A stretch of DNA of 64,000 nucleotides from Haematobia irritans (taxonomy: Eukaryota > Arthropoda > Insecta > Diptera > Muscidae). The notes below the pieces were generated by a model. The model made no database searches. It worked only from the letters and a program-made list of their open reading frames with translations, and had not been told where the DNA came from. Both the position numbers and the translations under genes were made by a program. The stretch is from assembly GCF_050003625.1 (NCBI RefSeq), contig NC_134397.1, forward strand, positions 153,036,691 through 153,100,690, in the 5' to 3' direction. Shown in pieces: positions 45,115-57,894 of the stretch; position 1 is the stretch's first letter, and each line of letters opens with the position of its first letter.

Positions 45115-47560
45115 AGTAAGTAAAGTCTAAAGCCGGGCGTGGCCGACTATATTATACCCTTCACCATTATGTAGACCAAAATTTGTGTTACCATCTAAAC
45201 TCCTTCAAATTTGTTGGGAGTTATTATCAAGGTTTATATTCCCATATACAAATATTTATATCTGAAAGGATTTGGAGACAATTTTTTTTTGTACTTCTAC
45301 CAAATCGCTAGAATTAAAAATTAAATCGGCTAACACCATGGGATGAAACACAATGTTAGTAAAAAACAACTATGTAAAGTCTAAAGTCGGGCGGGGCCCT
45401 TCACCACAATGTAAACCAACATTTGTGTTACCATCTCAACTACTTCACATTTGCTAGGAGGGCTATATAAAGGTTTGCATTTCCAGATACATTACTTATA
45501 ATGGAGACAATTTTTTGTACTTCTCTACAAACTCTAGAATTAAACTTGAAATCGGCTAACGCCTTGGAATGAAACACAATGTTAATAAAAAAATAATAAA
45601 AAATATTTGAAATATGAAGCGAGAGAAATTTTAATGCAATTGTACAAAATAACATTTATGATTTATCAGGTGATACATATGTGTTCGAGATATAGGACAA
45701 TTTTAGTAATATTTATAATTTTTGCTACTTAGCAGTGGCGATTTTACAAGGATATTGGTTAGATCCCGCCAAGATATATGGTCAAGTGTTGGTTGTGATA
45801 TATTATTTGGTCAAGTCTGGCGACTTGGAGCCTTATTTAAAACTCAACCGTTCTGTGGAAAGTCTGGCATTACAGTGTATAGGATATGACTAAGATATGG
45901 GGAAATCATCACAGAATTTTGTGTAAAGTGTGGGAATTTGGCCATATTTGTATATGGAGGCTTTATCTAATTCTGAACCAAATTAGATCAAACTTGGCAC
46001 ACTTAAATATCATATTAAATATCATATTAAATATATTCTCCGTGGAAACTATGCAGTCAATTGGAGGAAAATTCCATTGAAAATGGATCTAAAATATGAA
46101 ATAGTCTACCATATTTTCCCAACTCTGGTGTACATATATATGGGAGCTATATATAATCTGAACCGATTACGACTAAATTTGACATGCATAGTTAGAATAA
46201 TAATTCTGCTATCTCTGCAAAATTTCACGTAAATGGGAGTATAACTATGGCCCCCGTGGTCATTTGAGTGTAAATCGGGCGAAAGATATATATGGGAGCC
46301 ATATCTAAATCTGAACCGATTTCAAATTTGCCACACTTACCGATACTGTTAAACGTACTCCTTGTGCAAAAGTTGAAGCAAGTCATTGCTTTTGAGGCCA
46401 TATAAGTCCAAATCGGGCGAAAGATATATATGGGAGCTATATCTAGGTTAGATTAGGTTAGGTGGCAGCCCAATATATCAGGCTCACTTAGACTATTCAG
46501 TCCATTGTGATACCACATTGGTGAACTTCTCTCTATATCTAAATCTAAACCGATTTCAACCACATTTGGTACAATTAACGATACTATAAAACGTACTCCT
46601 TATGCAAAATTTCAAGCAACTCAGGGCAAAACTCTGGCTTTTGAGGCCATATAAATCCAAATCGGAAGAAAGATATATATGGGAGCTATATCTAAATCGG
46701 AACCGATTTTAACCAAATTAAGCACACTTAACGATACTATTAAACGTACTTGTTGTGCAAAATTTGAAGCAAATCAGGGCAAAACTCTGGCTTTTGGGGC
46801 CATATAAGTCCAAATCGGTCGAAAGATATATATGGGAGCTATATCTAAATCTGAACCGATGTTAATCAAATATACCAAGCATAGGTAGAATGTCAATTCT
46901 ACTCTTTATGCAAAATTTCACGTAAATCGGTAGTAAACTGTCGCCTCTGTGGTCATATGAGTCTAAATCGGACGAAAGATATATATGGGAGCTATATTTA
47001 AATCTGAACCGATTTCAATCAAATTTACCAAGTATTGGTAGAATGTTAATTGTACTCTTTATGCAAAATTTCACGAAAATCGGTAGTAAACTTTGGCCTC
47101 TGTGGTTATATAAGTCTAAATCGGACGAAAGATATATATCGGAGCTATATCTAAATCTGAACCGATTTGGCTGATATTTTGCAAGTTTTTCGAGACTCAT
47201 AAAATATTCGGTTGTACTGAATTTGAAGAACATCGGTTGATAAACACGCCAATTGTGACCAGATCGGGGATAAATATATATGGCTGCTATATCTAAATTT
47301 GAACCGATTTTTTCCAAAACCAATAGCGATTGCCTTTGTACCAAAAAACGACCCTATGCCAAATTTGAAGACGATCGGACTTAAACTGCGACCTGTACTT
47401 TGCGCACAAAAATACATGGACATCGCTAAATCGACTCAGAATTTAATTCTAAGACGATCGGTATACTAAACGATGGGTCTCAGACGTTTCCTTCTTGGCG
47501 TTACATACAAATGCACAAACTTATTATACCCTCTACCACAGTAGTGGTGACGGGTATAAT
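45115..47560 (-). repeat. Family B, complete copy in reverse with doubled terminus
   Basis: Two successive termini (GTAAAGTCTAAAGCCGGGCG at 45119 and GTAAAGTCTAAAGTCGGGCG at about 45374), then TACCATATTTTCCC text, about seven monomers (GATATATATGGGAGCTATAT), and the 5' end with CTTGGCGTTACATAC to ACCACAGTAGTGGTGACGGG near 47555. A SINE tail is inserted at 46445. Confidence 0.85.
46445..46532 (-). mobile_element. SINE/LINE 3' tail insertion (88 bp)
   Basis: AGGTTAGATTAGGTTAGG followed by TGGCAGCCCAATATATCAGG and the shared tail. Bounded by CTATATCT (46437-46444, 46533-46540) within a family B monomer. Confidence 0.88.
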
Positions 47561-47599
47561 GATTTAAATATCAATATAACCCTATAAAATTAAACAATA

Positions 47600-49754
47600 A
47601 GCAAATATATACGGCCATGAGTTCGGCTGGGCCGAATCTTATGTACCCTGCACCATGGATTGCGTAGAAACTTTTATGAAAGACTGTCATCCACAATCGA
47701 ACTACTTGGGTTGTGGTAATACTTACCCATGGCAAGGTGTCTTAACACTTCATATTTATAACATCGTCTTCTAAATTGTATGTTAGTCCATACGTGGCAT
47801 ATATTAGACAAAAAGCAGATTAAATACGTATATAATTCAGTTCTTAACCGGTATATGTGGGGAAGTCTATAAATAAATACAAACCGATATAAAGTTTTTC
47901 GCGGAATTGAAATATGGGGGTAGCTTTATATGGGGGCTATATACAATTATAAACCGATATGGACCATTTCTTGTGATGGGGGATCGGTCTACCTTGTGGC
48001 TATATAACTATAGACCGATGGACCAATTTTGGCATGGTTGTTAGCGGCCATATACTAGCACAATGTACCAAATTTCAACCCAATCGGATGAATTTTGGTT
48101 TATATGGGGGCTATATATAATTGGACCTATATGAACTAATTTTTGCATGGTTGTTAAAAACTAGATACTTCGATAGAGAACAAAATTTCAACCGGATCGG
48201 ATGAAGTTTGCTCCTCCAAGTGGATCCGGAGGTCAAATCTGGGGATCGTTTTATATGGGGGATATATATAATTATGGACCGATATGAACCTATTTTTGCA
48301 TGATTTTTAGAGACCAGGTACCAAATTTCAACCCGGTCGGATGAATTTTGCTCCTCCAAGAGGTTCCAGAGGTCAAATCTGGGGATCGGTTTATATGGGG
48401 GCTATGTATAATTATTGACCGATATGAACAAATTTTTGCATGATTTTTAGAGGCCAGGTACCAAATTTCAACCCGATCTGATAAATTTTTCTCCTCCAAG
48501 TGGCTCCGGTGGTCAAATCTGGGGATCGGTTTATATGGGGGCTATATATAATTATAGACCGATATGGGCCAATTTTCGCATGATTTTTAGAGACCAGGTA
48601 CCAAATTTCAACCCAATCGGATAAATTTTTCTCCTCCAAGTGGATCCGGAGGTCAAATCTGGGAATCGGTTTATATGGGGGCTATATATAATTATGGTTA
48701 TTAGAGAACATATACTAACACCACGTACCAAATTTCAACGGGATCAGATGAATTTTGCTCCTCCAAGAGGCTCGGGAGGTCAAATCTGTGATCGGTTTAT
48801 ATGGGGGCTATACATAATTATAGGCCGATATGGACCAATTGTTGCATCGTTATTAAACACCACATACTAACACTACGTACCAAATTTCAAACGGATCTGA
48901 TGAGTTTTGCTCCTTTAAGAGACTCCAGAGTTCAAATCTGGGGGACCATAATTATATATGGGGGCGGTATAATTATGGACCGATATGGACTAATTTTTGT
49001 ATAGTTATTAGAGTTCATGGACTAACACCACGTACCAAATTTTAAGCGGCTTGGATGAAATTTGCTTCTATAAGAGGCTCCGCAAACCAAATCTGGAGGG
49101 TCGGTTTATATGGGGACTATACGTAAAAGTGGACCAATATGGCCCATTTGCAATACCATCCGACCTACATCGATAACAACAACTTATGCCAAGTTTCAAG
49201 TCAATAACTTGTTTCGTTCAGAAGTTAGCGTGATTTGAACAGACGGACGGACGGATATGCTTAGATCGACTCAGAATTTCACCACGACCCAGAATATATA
49301 TACAGCAATCCCTCGATTTGCGTCCCCTCGGCTTACGTTGTTTCGATTTACGTCGTCAAATTTTTTGTTCCATTCAACTTCGATTTACGTCGTCGATTTT
49401 TTTGTTGCATCCAACTTCAGTTGTTTAGAATTTATAAGTAAAAGCAGGGGAATCCCAGTTTTTAACTCTGTACACGTTTAGCATTTAATTTATTTCTATG
49501 TGTGTAGCTTTTCAATGATGAATTCATTATTATTTTGATTCTCGGACACAGCTGACTTAGGAGTAAGTATGAGCAGTTTTAAATTCGGTTTACGTCGATT
49601 TGATTAACGTCGTCAAATTCCGGAACAAATAACGACGTAAATCGAGGTATTACTGTAGTTTATGGGTCCTTAGAGCAATACTCGTATTTCGATGTGTTAC
49701 AAACGGAATGACAAAGTTAATATACCCTCCATCCTATGGTAGAGGGTATAAAAA
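47600..49754 (+). repeat. Family A copy lacking a minisatellite, carrying a Tigger-like MITE
   Basis: 5' terminus ATATATACGGCCATGAG, 5' domain, no 29-bp array, monomers 47930-49110, GACGGACGGACGGATATGC, MITE at 49303-49655, then GTGTTACAAACGG and the hairpin with CCTATGGTAGAGGG. Confidence 0.85.
49303..49655. mobile_element. pogo/Tigger-like MITE (353 bp)
   Basis: Left end CAGCAATCCCTCGATTTGCG; right end complemented CAGTAATACCTCGATTTACG. Flanked by TA (49301-49302, 49656-49657). The CAG..A..CCTCG terminus and TA target resemble pogo/Tigger elements. Subterminal GATTTACGTCGTC is iterated. No coding capacity. Confidence 0.8.
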
Positions 49755-50270
49755 GGCCAATTAAATTCAGTTCTTGATCGGTATATATACACCCAAAGAA
49801 AAAGTCATGAGCGGCGTGCACGTTTTAACACCATCCGTTCACGATAGTGTATCAAGACGGATATGTTGACAAAACAAGAACGGGTGTTGTTGATCTGACA
49901 ACGCTTTTTTCAGAACAAAGCGTTTTGAAATAAGCACGGGCGTTCTCAAATTGACAACAAGGTGTTGTTGGAATGAAACTGATGTGGTGTTTGAAATGAC
50001 AACCATTTGTACTTAACCTGACAACCAATGGAGCATGATTTGAAACGGCATTGTGCACAACCACATAACCAATGGGTTGACATCCCCCGAGAAATAAAAA
50101 ACCTTTCAAATATGCTATTTCTTTTTATTAAAACTTAAAACAACCATATTATACATTTGATTAAAATAAAATATTCTCCAATTCAATGTTATATCCTTGT
50201 TTGTTTTTATACATACGTGTACATATGAAATACAATTTTTTATTGCAAATTTTATTATTTAAAGGATAAA

Positions 50271-52146
50271 CAAGTATATACGGCCGTAAGTTCGGCCAGG
50301 CCGAAGCTTATGTACCCTCCATCATGGATTGCGTAGAAACTTCTTCTAAACACTGCCATCCACAATCGAATTACTTAAGCTGCGGTAACGCTTGCCGATG
50401 GCAAGGTATCTTAAAACCTCCTAACAATATCTTCTAAATTGTATGTAAGTCCATACGTGGTATATATTAAATCAAAAAAGATCGATCCAATACGTATATA
50501 ATTCAGTTTGACAAAGTAGACATAAAATTTTGACAAAATTTTCTACAGAAATAAAATTTTAACAAAATTTTCTATAGAAATAAAATTTTCACAAAATTTC
50601 CTATAGAAATAAAAATTTTGACAAAATTTTTAATAGAAAGAAAATTTTGACAAAAATTTCTACAGAAATAAAATTTTAACAATATTTTCTATAGAAATAA
50701 ACTTTTGACATTTTATTTCTATAGAAATAAAATCTTGGTAGATTATTTTTGGCTCGAGTGGTTATGAACCGAATAAAATTTGAACAAAATTTTCTATAGA
50801 AATAAAATTTTGACAAAATTTTCTATAGAAATAAAATTTTGACTACGATGAAAATTTTATTATGAACCGAATAAAATTTTAACAAAATTTTCTATAGAAA
50901 TAAAATTTTGGTAGATTATTTTTGGCTCTAGTGGCAACTATGATTATGAACCGATATGGACCAATTTTTGTGTGATTGGACCAATTTTGGTATGGTTGTT
51001 AGCGACCATATACTAACACCACGTTCCTAATTTGACCCGGATCGGATGAATTTTGCTCCTCCAAGAGGCTCCGCAACCCAAATATGGGGATCGGTTTATA
51101 TGGGCGCTATATATAATTAAGGACCGATGTGGACCAATTTTTGCACGGTTGTTAGAGACTATATACCAACATCATGTACCAAATTTCAGCCGGATCGGAT
51201 GAAATTTGCTTCTCTTTGAGGCTCCGCAAGCCAAATCTGGGGATCGGTTTATATGGGGGCTATATATAATTATGGGCCGATGTGGACCAATTTTTGCATG
51301 ATTGTTAGAGACCATATACCAACACCATGTACCAAATTTCAGCCGGATCGGATGAAATATGCTTCTCTTAGAGGCTCCACAAGCCAAATCTGGGGATCGG
51401 TTTATATGGGGGCTATATATAATTATGGACCGATATGGACCAATTTTTGCATGGTTGTTAGAGACCATATACCAACATCATGTACCAAATTTCAGCCGGA
51501 TCGGATGAAATTTTCTTCTCTTTGAGGCTCCGCAAGCCAAATCTGGGGATCGGTTTATATGGGGGCTATATATAATTATGGACCGATGTGGACCAATTTT
51601 TGCATGGTTGTTAGAGACCATATACCAACACCATGTACCAAATTTCAGGCGGATCGGATGAAATTTGCTTCTCTTTTAGGCTCCGCAAGCCAAATCTGGG
51701 GATCGGTTTATATGGGGGCTATATATAATTATGGACCGATGTGGGCCAATTTTTGCATGGGTATTAGAGACCATATACAAACACCATATACCAAATTTCA
51801 GCCAGATCGTATGAAATATGCTTCTTTTAGAGGCTCCGCAAGCCAAATTTGGGGGTCCGTTTATATGTATACGTAAAAGTGGACCGATATGGCCCATTTT
51901 CAATACCATCCGACCTACATCGATAACAACTACTTGTGCCAAGTTTCAAGTCGATAGCTTGTTTCGTTCGGAAGTTAGCGTGATTTCAACAGACGGACGG
52001 ACGGACGGACATGCTCAGATCGACTCAGAATTTCACCACGACCCAGAATATATATACTTTATGGGGTCTTAGAGCAATATTTCGATGTGTTACAAACAGA
52101 ATGACAAAGTTAATATACCCCCATCCTATGATGGAGGGTATAAAAA
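50271..52146 (+). repeat. Family A, complete copy
   Basis: Closely parallels 26422-28168: GGCC terminus, 5' domain, 29-bp array 50518-50930 broken by ATGAACCGAATAAAATTT inserts, 51-codon-periodic monomers 51060-51850, GACGGACGGACGGAC tract and hairpin CCCCATCCTATGATGGAGGG. The two share uncommon details such as the GGATCGATCCAATACG-type 5' segment, so one probably derives recently from the same source. Confidence 0.88.
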
Positions 52147-52350
52147 TAATAGTACTCAGTTCATTAATATTCTGACTTTTCCTTCGAAAATTTATCAAAG
52201 GCTGATTGCGAAAAGTATAAAAAGTTAGTTAGTTGAAGATTGCAAAATGCGAATTGTTTTTATCTTGCTCTCATGCTGAGCAACCATGTTTTATTTTAGA
52301 CTCTCTAATAGAAGTAGTAAGTGGGGTTTAGGGGAACAATTTACTTTAAA

Positions 52351-52580
52351 GGTGGGTATTAAATTCGAGTTTAGCCGCTAAAATCGCTAAAGTGAAAACT
52401 AAATCAGTAAAAAAAGGCATCAAATTATACATATTTGTTGCAAATTTTATTATAACTTGATGGGGAATAGCCCAAAGCAAATTTTCACAAAGTTTGTATT
52501 TCTTAAAGTGGATTAATTAAGAAAAGTAATCGTGAAAAAATTGCGATTTTAACGCCCAAAACTCGAACTTAATACCCACC
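52351..52580. mobile_element. MITE D (230 bp)
   Basis: Terminal repeats GGTGGGTATTAAATTCGAGT and, complemented, GGTGGGTATTAAGTTCGAGT, extending with mismatches to about 40 bp, flanked by TTAAA (52346-52350, 52581-52585). Diverged relative at 5966-6183. Superfamily not certain. Confidence 0.85.
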
Positions 52581-53475
52581 TTAAAGTGTGTATATGAAAT
52601 TATATTGGGAACACAAAGAGATATGGTGAATATGGTTACTATCAACTGACTGTTTGAAATTGACACCTAGTGACTGATATATTAAATAAAAAATTATTGG
52701 AAAATTTAATAAAACCAGTTTTATTAACGTAACAGTTACGTTTCAAAATGACCACCGATGTGTACAAATCGTGAACAATTGTGTATGAAATCATGAACGG
52801 ATCGTTTCACCTATGTCGTGAACGCAATCGTTTCATTTTGAAACCATCCGTTCACGATTTTACAACGCTGTTTTTTTATGAACCGATATGAACTGTTGAG
52901 CGGTAATTAGTGAGCCAGGCTATATACTATTATGAACTGATATGGACCAATTTTTGTGTGATTGGGGGTCGGTTTATCTGGGGGCTCTATATAACTATAG
53001 ACCGATATGGAACAATTTTGGCATGGTTGTTAGCGGCCATATCTTTGCACAAAGTACCAACCGAATCGTATTAATTTACCTCCAAGAGGCTCCAAAACCA
53101 AATCTGGGGTCGGTTCATACGGGGCTATACATAATTATGGACCGATATGGATTAATTTTTGCATGGTTATTAGAGGCTATATATCAACACAACGTACCAA
53201 ATTTCAACCGTATCGGATGCTCATCCAAAAGGCTCCCGAGGTCAAGTCAAGGGATCGATTTATATGGCAGCTATATATAACTATGGACCGATATAGACCA
53301 ATTTTTCCATATACTAACACCACGTACCAAATGTCAACTGGATCGGATGAATTTTGCTCCTCCAAGAGGATCCGCATGGCAAATCAGGGGGTCGGTTTAT
53401 ATGGGGGCTATAAGTATGTTAAAAGTTCTGCGATATGGCCCATTGGCAATACCCCCACCCTTTGGTGGAGGGTAT

Positions 53476-54934
53476 AAAAACAAAACACTTAAAAAATCAT
53501 TATTCCCATACTTTGTATAAAAAAACATGGATTTATAATGTGTTTAAAATAATTTGTTTAATATTTGTTTGTCCTCATGTAGCCGGAAGTAAGGGAGTAA
53601 TATACAGTGGTCCGAGTTGAGAAATTTTTTTTTTGAATTTAAATAATTAAGCTTGGAAAGGCTATACCGATTAGTCTGTCTTTTGAATATTATGCCTTGC
53701 ACAAAAAGTGGCCTGAGTTCGATCAATCCTACATACAAAGAAAAATTGTTAATATTAAGCCAACGAATTTTTTGGCAATGGGACAATGAAATTGTTTATA
53801 GTAATAATATGAAACCTTTCATTAGCACAAAAAGTTTCATTTCATTTTTAATGAAAAACTTCATTAATGTTACAAAACTTTTTCACCAGTACACTATACA
53901 CTACAAGAAGTCCAAAATATAATAATTCTGATGTTCATAAAATATATGGATTGGCTGAGGATTATCCTGATTTAGCTCTTGATAGCCGTCCGTCCGTCGA
54001 TTTGTGCGTGATACTGGTGGTCAGGTTTTCTATAGACATATTCCATTGAATTATTTTAGTTTTTATTTCCATTCGTGGCATCGCATCATCTCTTGCAAAC
54101 CACTGTTGTTTCAGTTTGCATTAATACCATCAATGGCCAATGAAGTTTGTTATGGTTTCAATGGACGATGGTGATAAACAACCGTATGCAAACACATTTC
54201 CATTAAAAATAAACAAACATTCACGTTGTAAAAAAATATGACAAAGAAATTAGTAAAATGTCTGATTGGCGAAAATCCCTGCAGTGGCAGTCGCACATGC
54301 AGCCTTTACTGCCGAGACCAAGGCAATACATCCGCATAAGGCCCGCATAAACAAAAACTCCAACTATAAAGATGACCCAGGAAATCCATTGAAACAAAAT
54401 AAAAAACATTTTTCCAACACTACTGGCCTTTCGAATGCATCAATGTGTTTGCCATGGATCCATCCACCATGTGTGCAATCCATATGAGAGACTATGACAT
54501 GCTTCACTTGAGACAAGTGGAAATGTAATAAATCTGAAAGGGGGGCTAACAAAAAGTGAGTGAGTCTTTGTGTAAAAAATAAACCCATGGAAATTGGTGG
54601 CTATGTAAACATTTTCCTATAAGACAACAAATGCAGGGGCTCAACACACTTGTACCATTTTGGTGAGAAGTCAAATGACTTCAACCACAAATGTCATGAT
54701 TTAAGATGCTAGCGAAATGACAAATTGATGTCAGCCCACATATAATGTTTGTATATGATATAGAATATCTATAGCCAATTTGAAAATGATAAAAAAAAAT
54801 TGTCATGGTGATTTTCGGTAGTTGTACCATAGAAAACCGCTTAATCTCTCTAATGCTAACGATATGATAAATTTAATTTTATAGGGTGCTGATATATTCT
54901 ATGTTTTAGTTCATTCCACATGGAATATTCAGTA
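53476..54934. other. No recognised gene
   Basis: Apparently unique sequence. Frames of 60-90 codons near 53653-53922 and 54266-54487 lack supporting motifs. Nothing identified. Confidence 0.4.
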
Positions 54935-55314
54935 CACGCAAAAAAAAAATAACTCTTTCCTCCCAAACGAAATTTTAGACAAACAAAGTTCGTTTCTCAT
55001 TTGATTTTCGCTGTAAGGAAGTGTATTTGGAAGAAAAGTATATATTTTTGTGATAAATGTTTATTTTTTTCCCAAGATGTAATAACAAGACTTAATTAAA
55101 GACTTAAAGTCAGAAAAGAACAGTGTTTGATATAAACGAAATGGACTGTGTTGTTGTTTTAAAAATAACTTTTTTATTGAAAAAAATAAAATTGTTGTAA
55201 TAAACGATTTTTTTTGGTTATAAAAGTTTAAAATTTTCGAAGCAATTCGAAAAACTCTAACAAAAGAAAAACGTTTTCGGTACACGTTTTCCAAACTTTT
55301 TTTTTCTTTGCGTG
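54935..55314. mobile_element. MITE C (380 bp), CACGC termini
   Basis: CACGCAAAAAAAAAATAA to TTTTTTTCTTTGCGTG between TA dinucleotides (54933-54934, 55315-55316). Poly-A next to the terminus is reminiscent of the CACTG-ended families. Confidence 0.7.
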
Positions 55315-55468
55315 TACATAACATCCGCTGACGAAAACCAATGATATTATTTAACGAATAAAAATCCAAGATATATGGCGAAACGATTGTCTAGTGTCAA
55401 AAAAGCCATAAATTACAGATTAATACAGTAGTAACCAAATATCTCAAGAAGAGCAAATATATGCGACC

Positions 55469-57488
55469 TAGGTTGGGTTAGGTGGCAGCCCGATGTATCA
55501 GGCTCACTTAGACTATTCAGTCCATTGTGATACCACATTGGTGAACTTCTCTCTTATCACTGAGTCAGCGTTGCCAATTTAGCTTTTTTCCCGCTAGATT
55601 TGGCTTTTTTTTGAAGACGTTTAGCGGGAAAAAATGCATTTAGCTTTTAGCTTTTTTTCTGGCTTTTTTTCATGACCCTTTTAGCTATTTTTGGCTTTTT
55701 TTATTTTCGACATGTTCCTATTGAAATATGGATAAAACTTCGTTTTTATCTAAGCCTTGCTGCCAGAATAAGGGTTTTCACATGTTTCAAATCTCAATTG
55801 AAACATTAATAATTATTCCAGCCATTATGCGGGCATTTTGCAGCAAATACACCTTGCTGTAAAGTTCTTGCCTCGTATTCATAAAAGTTATCGTAAACTT
55901 TAAATCTACTATTACCATACAAATTCCTTATATAAACGTCAGTAAATTATTAGGAATATTAGCATTTGGCTCGTTTACCCTTTTTATGTTATTATAATAT
56001 TCTAAAGTTATTATGATATTACTACATTAAAATAGTAGATGTGAATTGATTTGTACACTGTAAAAATATTGCCGTGAGGCCAAAGATTTCATGTCCTTAA
56101 AATACGAACGCGAATTTTGGTTATAATAGCATTTGTGAATTTCTCTTATATAAACTGTTTTCCTTGTCCAAAAGCCGATAAAGTCGTTTTGTCCTTATAG
56201 TTAAGTAATTCAACTTAAAAATAGGTATCTTTTCATGAAAGAAGGCTAGGGTCAATTCTAAAAAATTCTTAAAATTAATAGTCTTTAAATTTGTGGAGTT
56301 TTTGTATCTTGACCACAAACCAAAATAACGTTCAAAAATAGAAGAGGTTTTCAACATTTTATTTTAAAAACTTATGCATAGAATAATTTCTACTTAAAGT
56401 CGAGTCTGAATTTGAAAATTTAAGTTTTCGTTAGCACGTTTTTAAAGCACTGTGATAGCTCATGAAGAAAAAGCTGAGAAAACGAATAAATTCAAATTTG
56501 ACTCGGAATCAATACAAAAATCATTAGTGTACAAAATCTTTGGAACCGAACATAGAAATAATTAAGGAAATAAAGTTTTTGAATGTGGTATTATTTTTTT
56601 AACACCAAAAAATGCAATAAAAAATTCGTAGTGGGATGGGATGGATTTACATTTACGAAAATTGGACAACAATAGGTTTTGGGAAATTTTCGAATAAAAG
56701 TTACTCATTATAAACTTGCAAGACAGTTAGAATGGGTTTTATTCTCTTGGGTAAAATTAGGAGAAGTGTACACGTTCACGAATTTATCATTAATTCAGTT
56801 AAAACGAAATATATAGATATTTTCTAATGCAGTTCTATGTGACATTTTCTAATGCAGTTCTATGTGACATGATTAACCAACTGACAATTGCAAGTTCACT
56901 GGGAAAAATGTTTTTACAAGGAAATATAAACGAAGGACTTCCAGTAAACATTTGTGATAGTAATCAAAATGTATCGAGTACGCCAACAGAGCTAATATGA
57001 CTTAGATTTTCTTACAGTCTCACAGAAATGGAATTAAATTGAATACAATTAAAATAATATGCATTTTAAGTGAAATAAAGCCTTTAAGTTTGTTAAATTT
57101 CAATAAAAAATGTGACTTTTGATACAAAAAAAATTAGCTTTTTTCCTAGCTATTTTTTTAAATTTTTTAGCTTTTTTTGGCTAGTTTTTTGGACAAATCT
57201 AGCGGTTTTTGGTGAAACAATTCTGGCAACGCTGCACTGAGTGCTGCCCGATTCCATGTTAAGCTCAATGACAAGGGACCTCCTTTTTATAGCCGAGTCC
57301 GAACGGCGTTCCACATTCCAGTGAAACCACTTAGAGAAGCTTTGAAGCCCTCAGAAATGTCACCAGCATTACTGAGGTGGGATAATCCACCGCTGAAAAA
57401 GTTTTTGGTGTTCGGTGGAAGCAGGAATCGAACCCGCGACCTTGTATATGCAAGGCTGGCATGCTAACCATTGCACCACGGTGGCTTC
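55469..57488 (-). mobile_element. tRNA-derived SINE, minus strand, split by hAT H2
   Basis: The tail (GGTTGGGTTAGGTGGCAGCC) is at 55471 and the tRNA-like head (CCATTGCACCACGGTGGC) ends near 57488. The two halves rejoin exactly at CACTGAGT when the hAT and one duplication are removed, giving a full-length copy like 29393-29745. No clear SINE target duplication is seen. Confidence 0.9.
55566..57234 (+). mobile_element. Non-autonomous hAT-type element H2, copy 2 (1669 bp)
   Basis: CAGCGTTGCCA...TGGCAACGCTG with exact 8-bp duplication CACTGAGT (55558-55565, 57235-57242). Subterminal GCTTTTTT/AGCTATTTTT iterations. Contains decayed MITE A from 56056 (TA before it at 56054-56055) to about 56552. 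Lacks the LINE found in copy 1. No transposase frame. Confidence 0.93.
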
Positions 57489-57894
57489 CTACCTATAAGA
57501 GTCATATATACCATTCACTATGGATCGAATACGAGAATTTTGTATTCGATCGGGTTAGTTAAAATTTCATCAATATGAGAAAGATTCCTTCATTTTTATA
57601 TTTTTATACCCACCACCTTAGAAAGACAATGGGGGGTATAAAAAGTTTTTCATTTGGTCATGACCAAATTGAAGATGTGCTATATAAGTCCAGGTTTTTA
57701 TGTAGGCCCCTCATAAATCGAGTGTCCGCTTTGGGAAGCCGTAATTTGTATCCTAATTTATTCTGAAAGTTGATATGTAGAAGTATTTTAGGACTACAAG
57801 TAGGTGTGCCGAATATGGAGTGTTTCGGTACATGGTTTAGTATAGCCCTCAATGGACTGATCTCCAGATTTGACTTCTTTGGCTGCCAGACTCC
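57489..57894 (+). repeat. INE-1-like fragment of a further family
   Basis: TATACCCACCACCTTAGAAA then GGGGGGTATAAAAAG, followed by degraded text with CCCCTCATAAATCGAGTG. Similar in style to 1010-1500. Confidence 0.5.

Larger units (their letters stand above)
49791..52877. mobile_element. Unclassified element with CCGTTCACGAT motifs, itself interrupted
   Basis: Left text ACACCATCCGTTCACGATAG (about 49829) and right text AAACCATCCGTTCACGATTT (about 52842), with further reversed ATGAACGGATCG and GTGAACGCAATCG. Outer ends (CCCAAAGAAAAAGTC, TTACAACGCTGTTTTTTTA) are weakly complementary at best. Contains family A (50271-52146) and MITE D (52351-52580). Confidence 0.4.
49755..53475 (+). repeat. Family A copy interrupted by a 3-kb nested block
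   Basis: The left stub 49755-49790 (AATTAAATTCAGTTCTTGAT) and right part 52878-53475 (GAACCGATATGAACTGTTGA, degraded monomers, hairpin TTTGGTGGAGGG) belong together. The block between holds an unclassified element with CCGTTCACGAT motifs at both ends, a complete family A copy and MITE D. Confidence 0.6.

Noticed and set aside
49852..50109. Minus-strand 85-codon frame with two possible hydrophobic parts
   Set aside because: Lies in an unclassified repeat with reiterated TGACAAC/CCGTTCACGAT motifs. No start context or family similarity.
51253..51876. Long open frames with MGAIYNYGPMWTNFCM repeats
   Set aside because: These are read-through of the 153-bp family A monomers, whose length is a multiple of three. 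The same frames recur wherever the repeat does, in both orientations, with no conserved start or gene structure.
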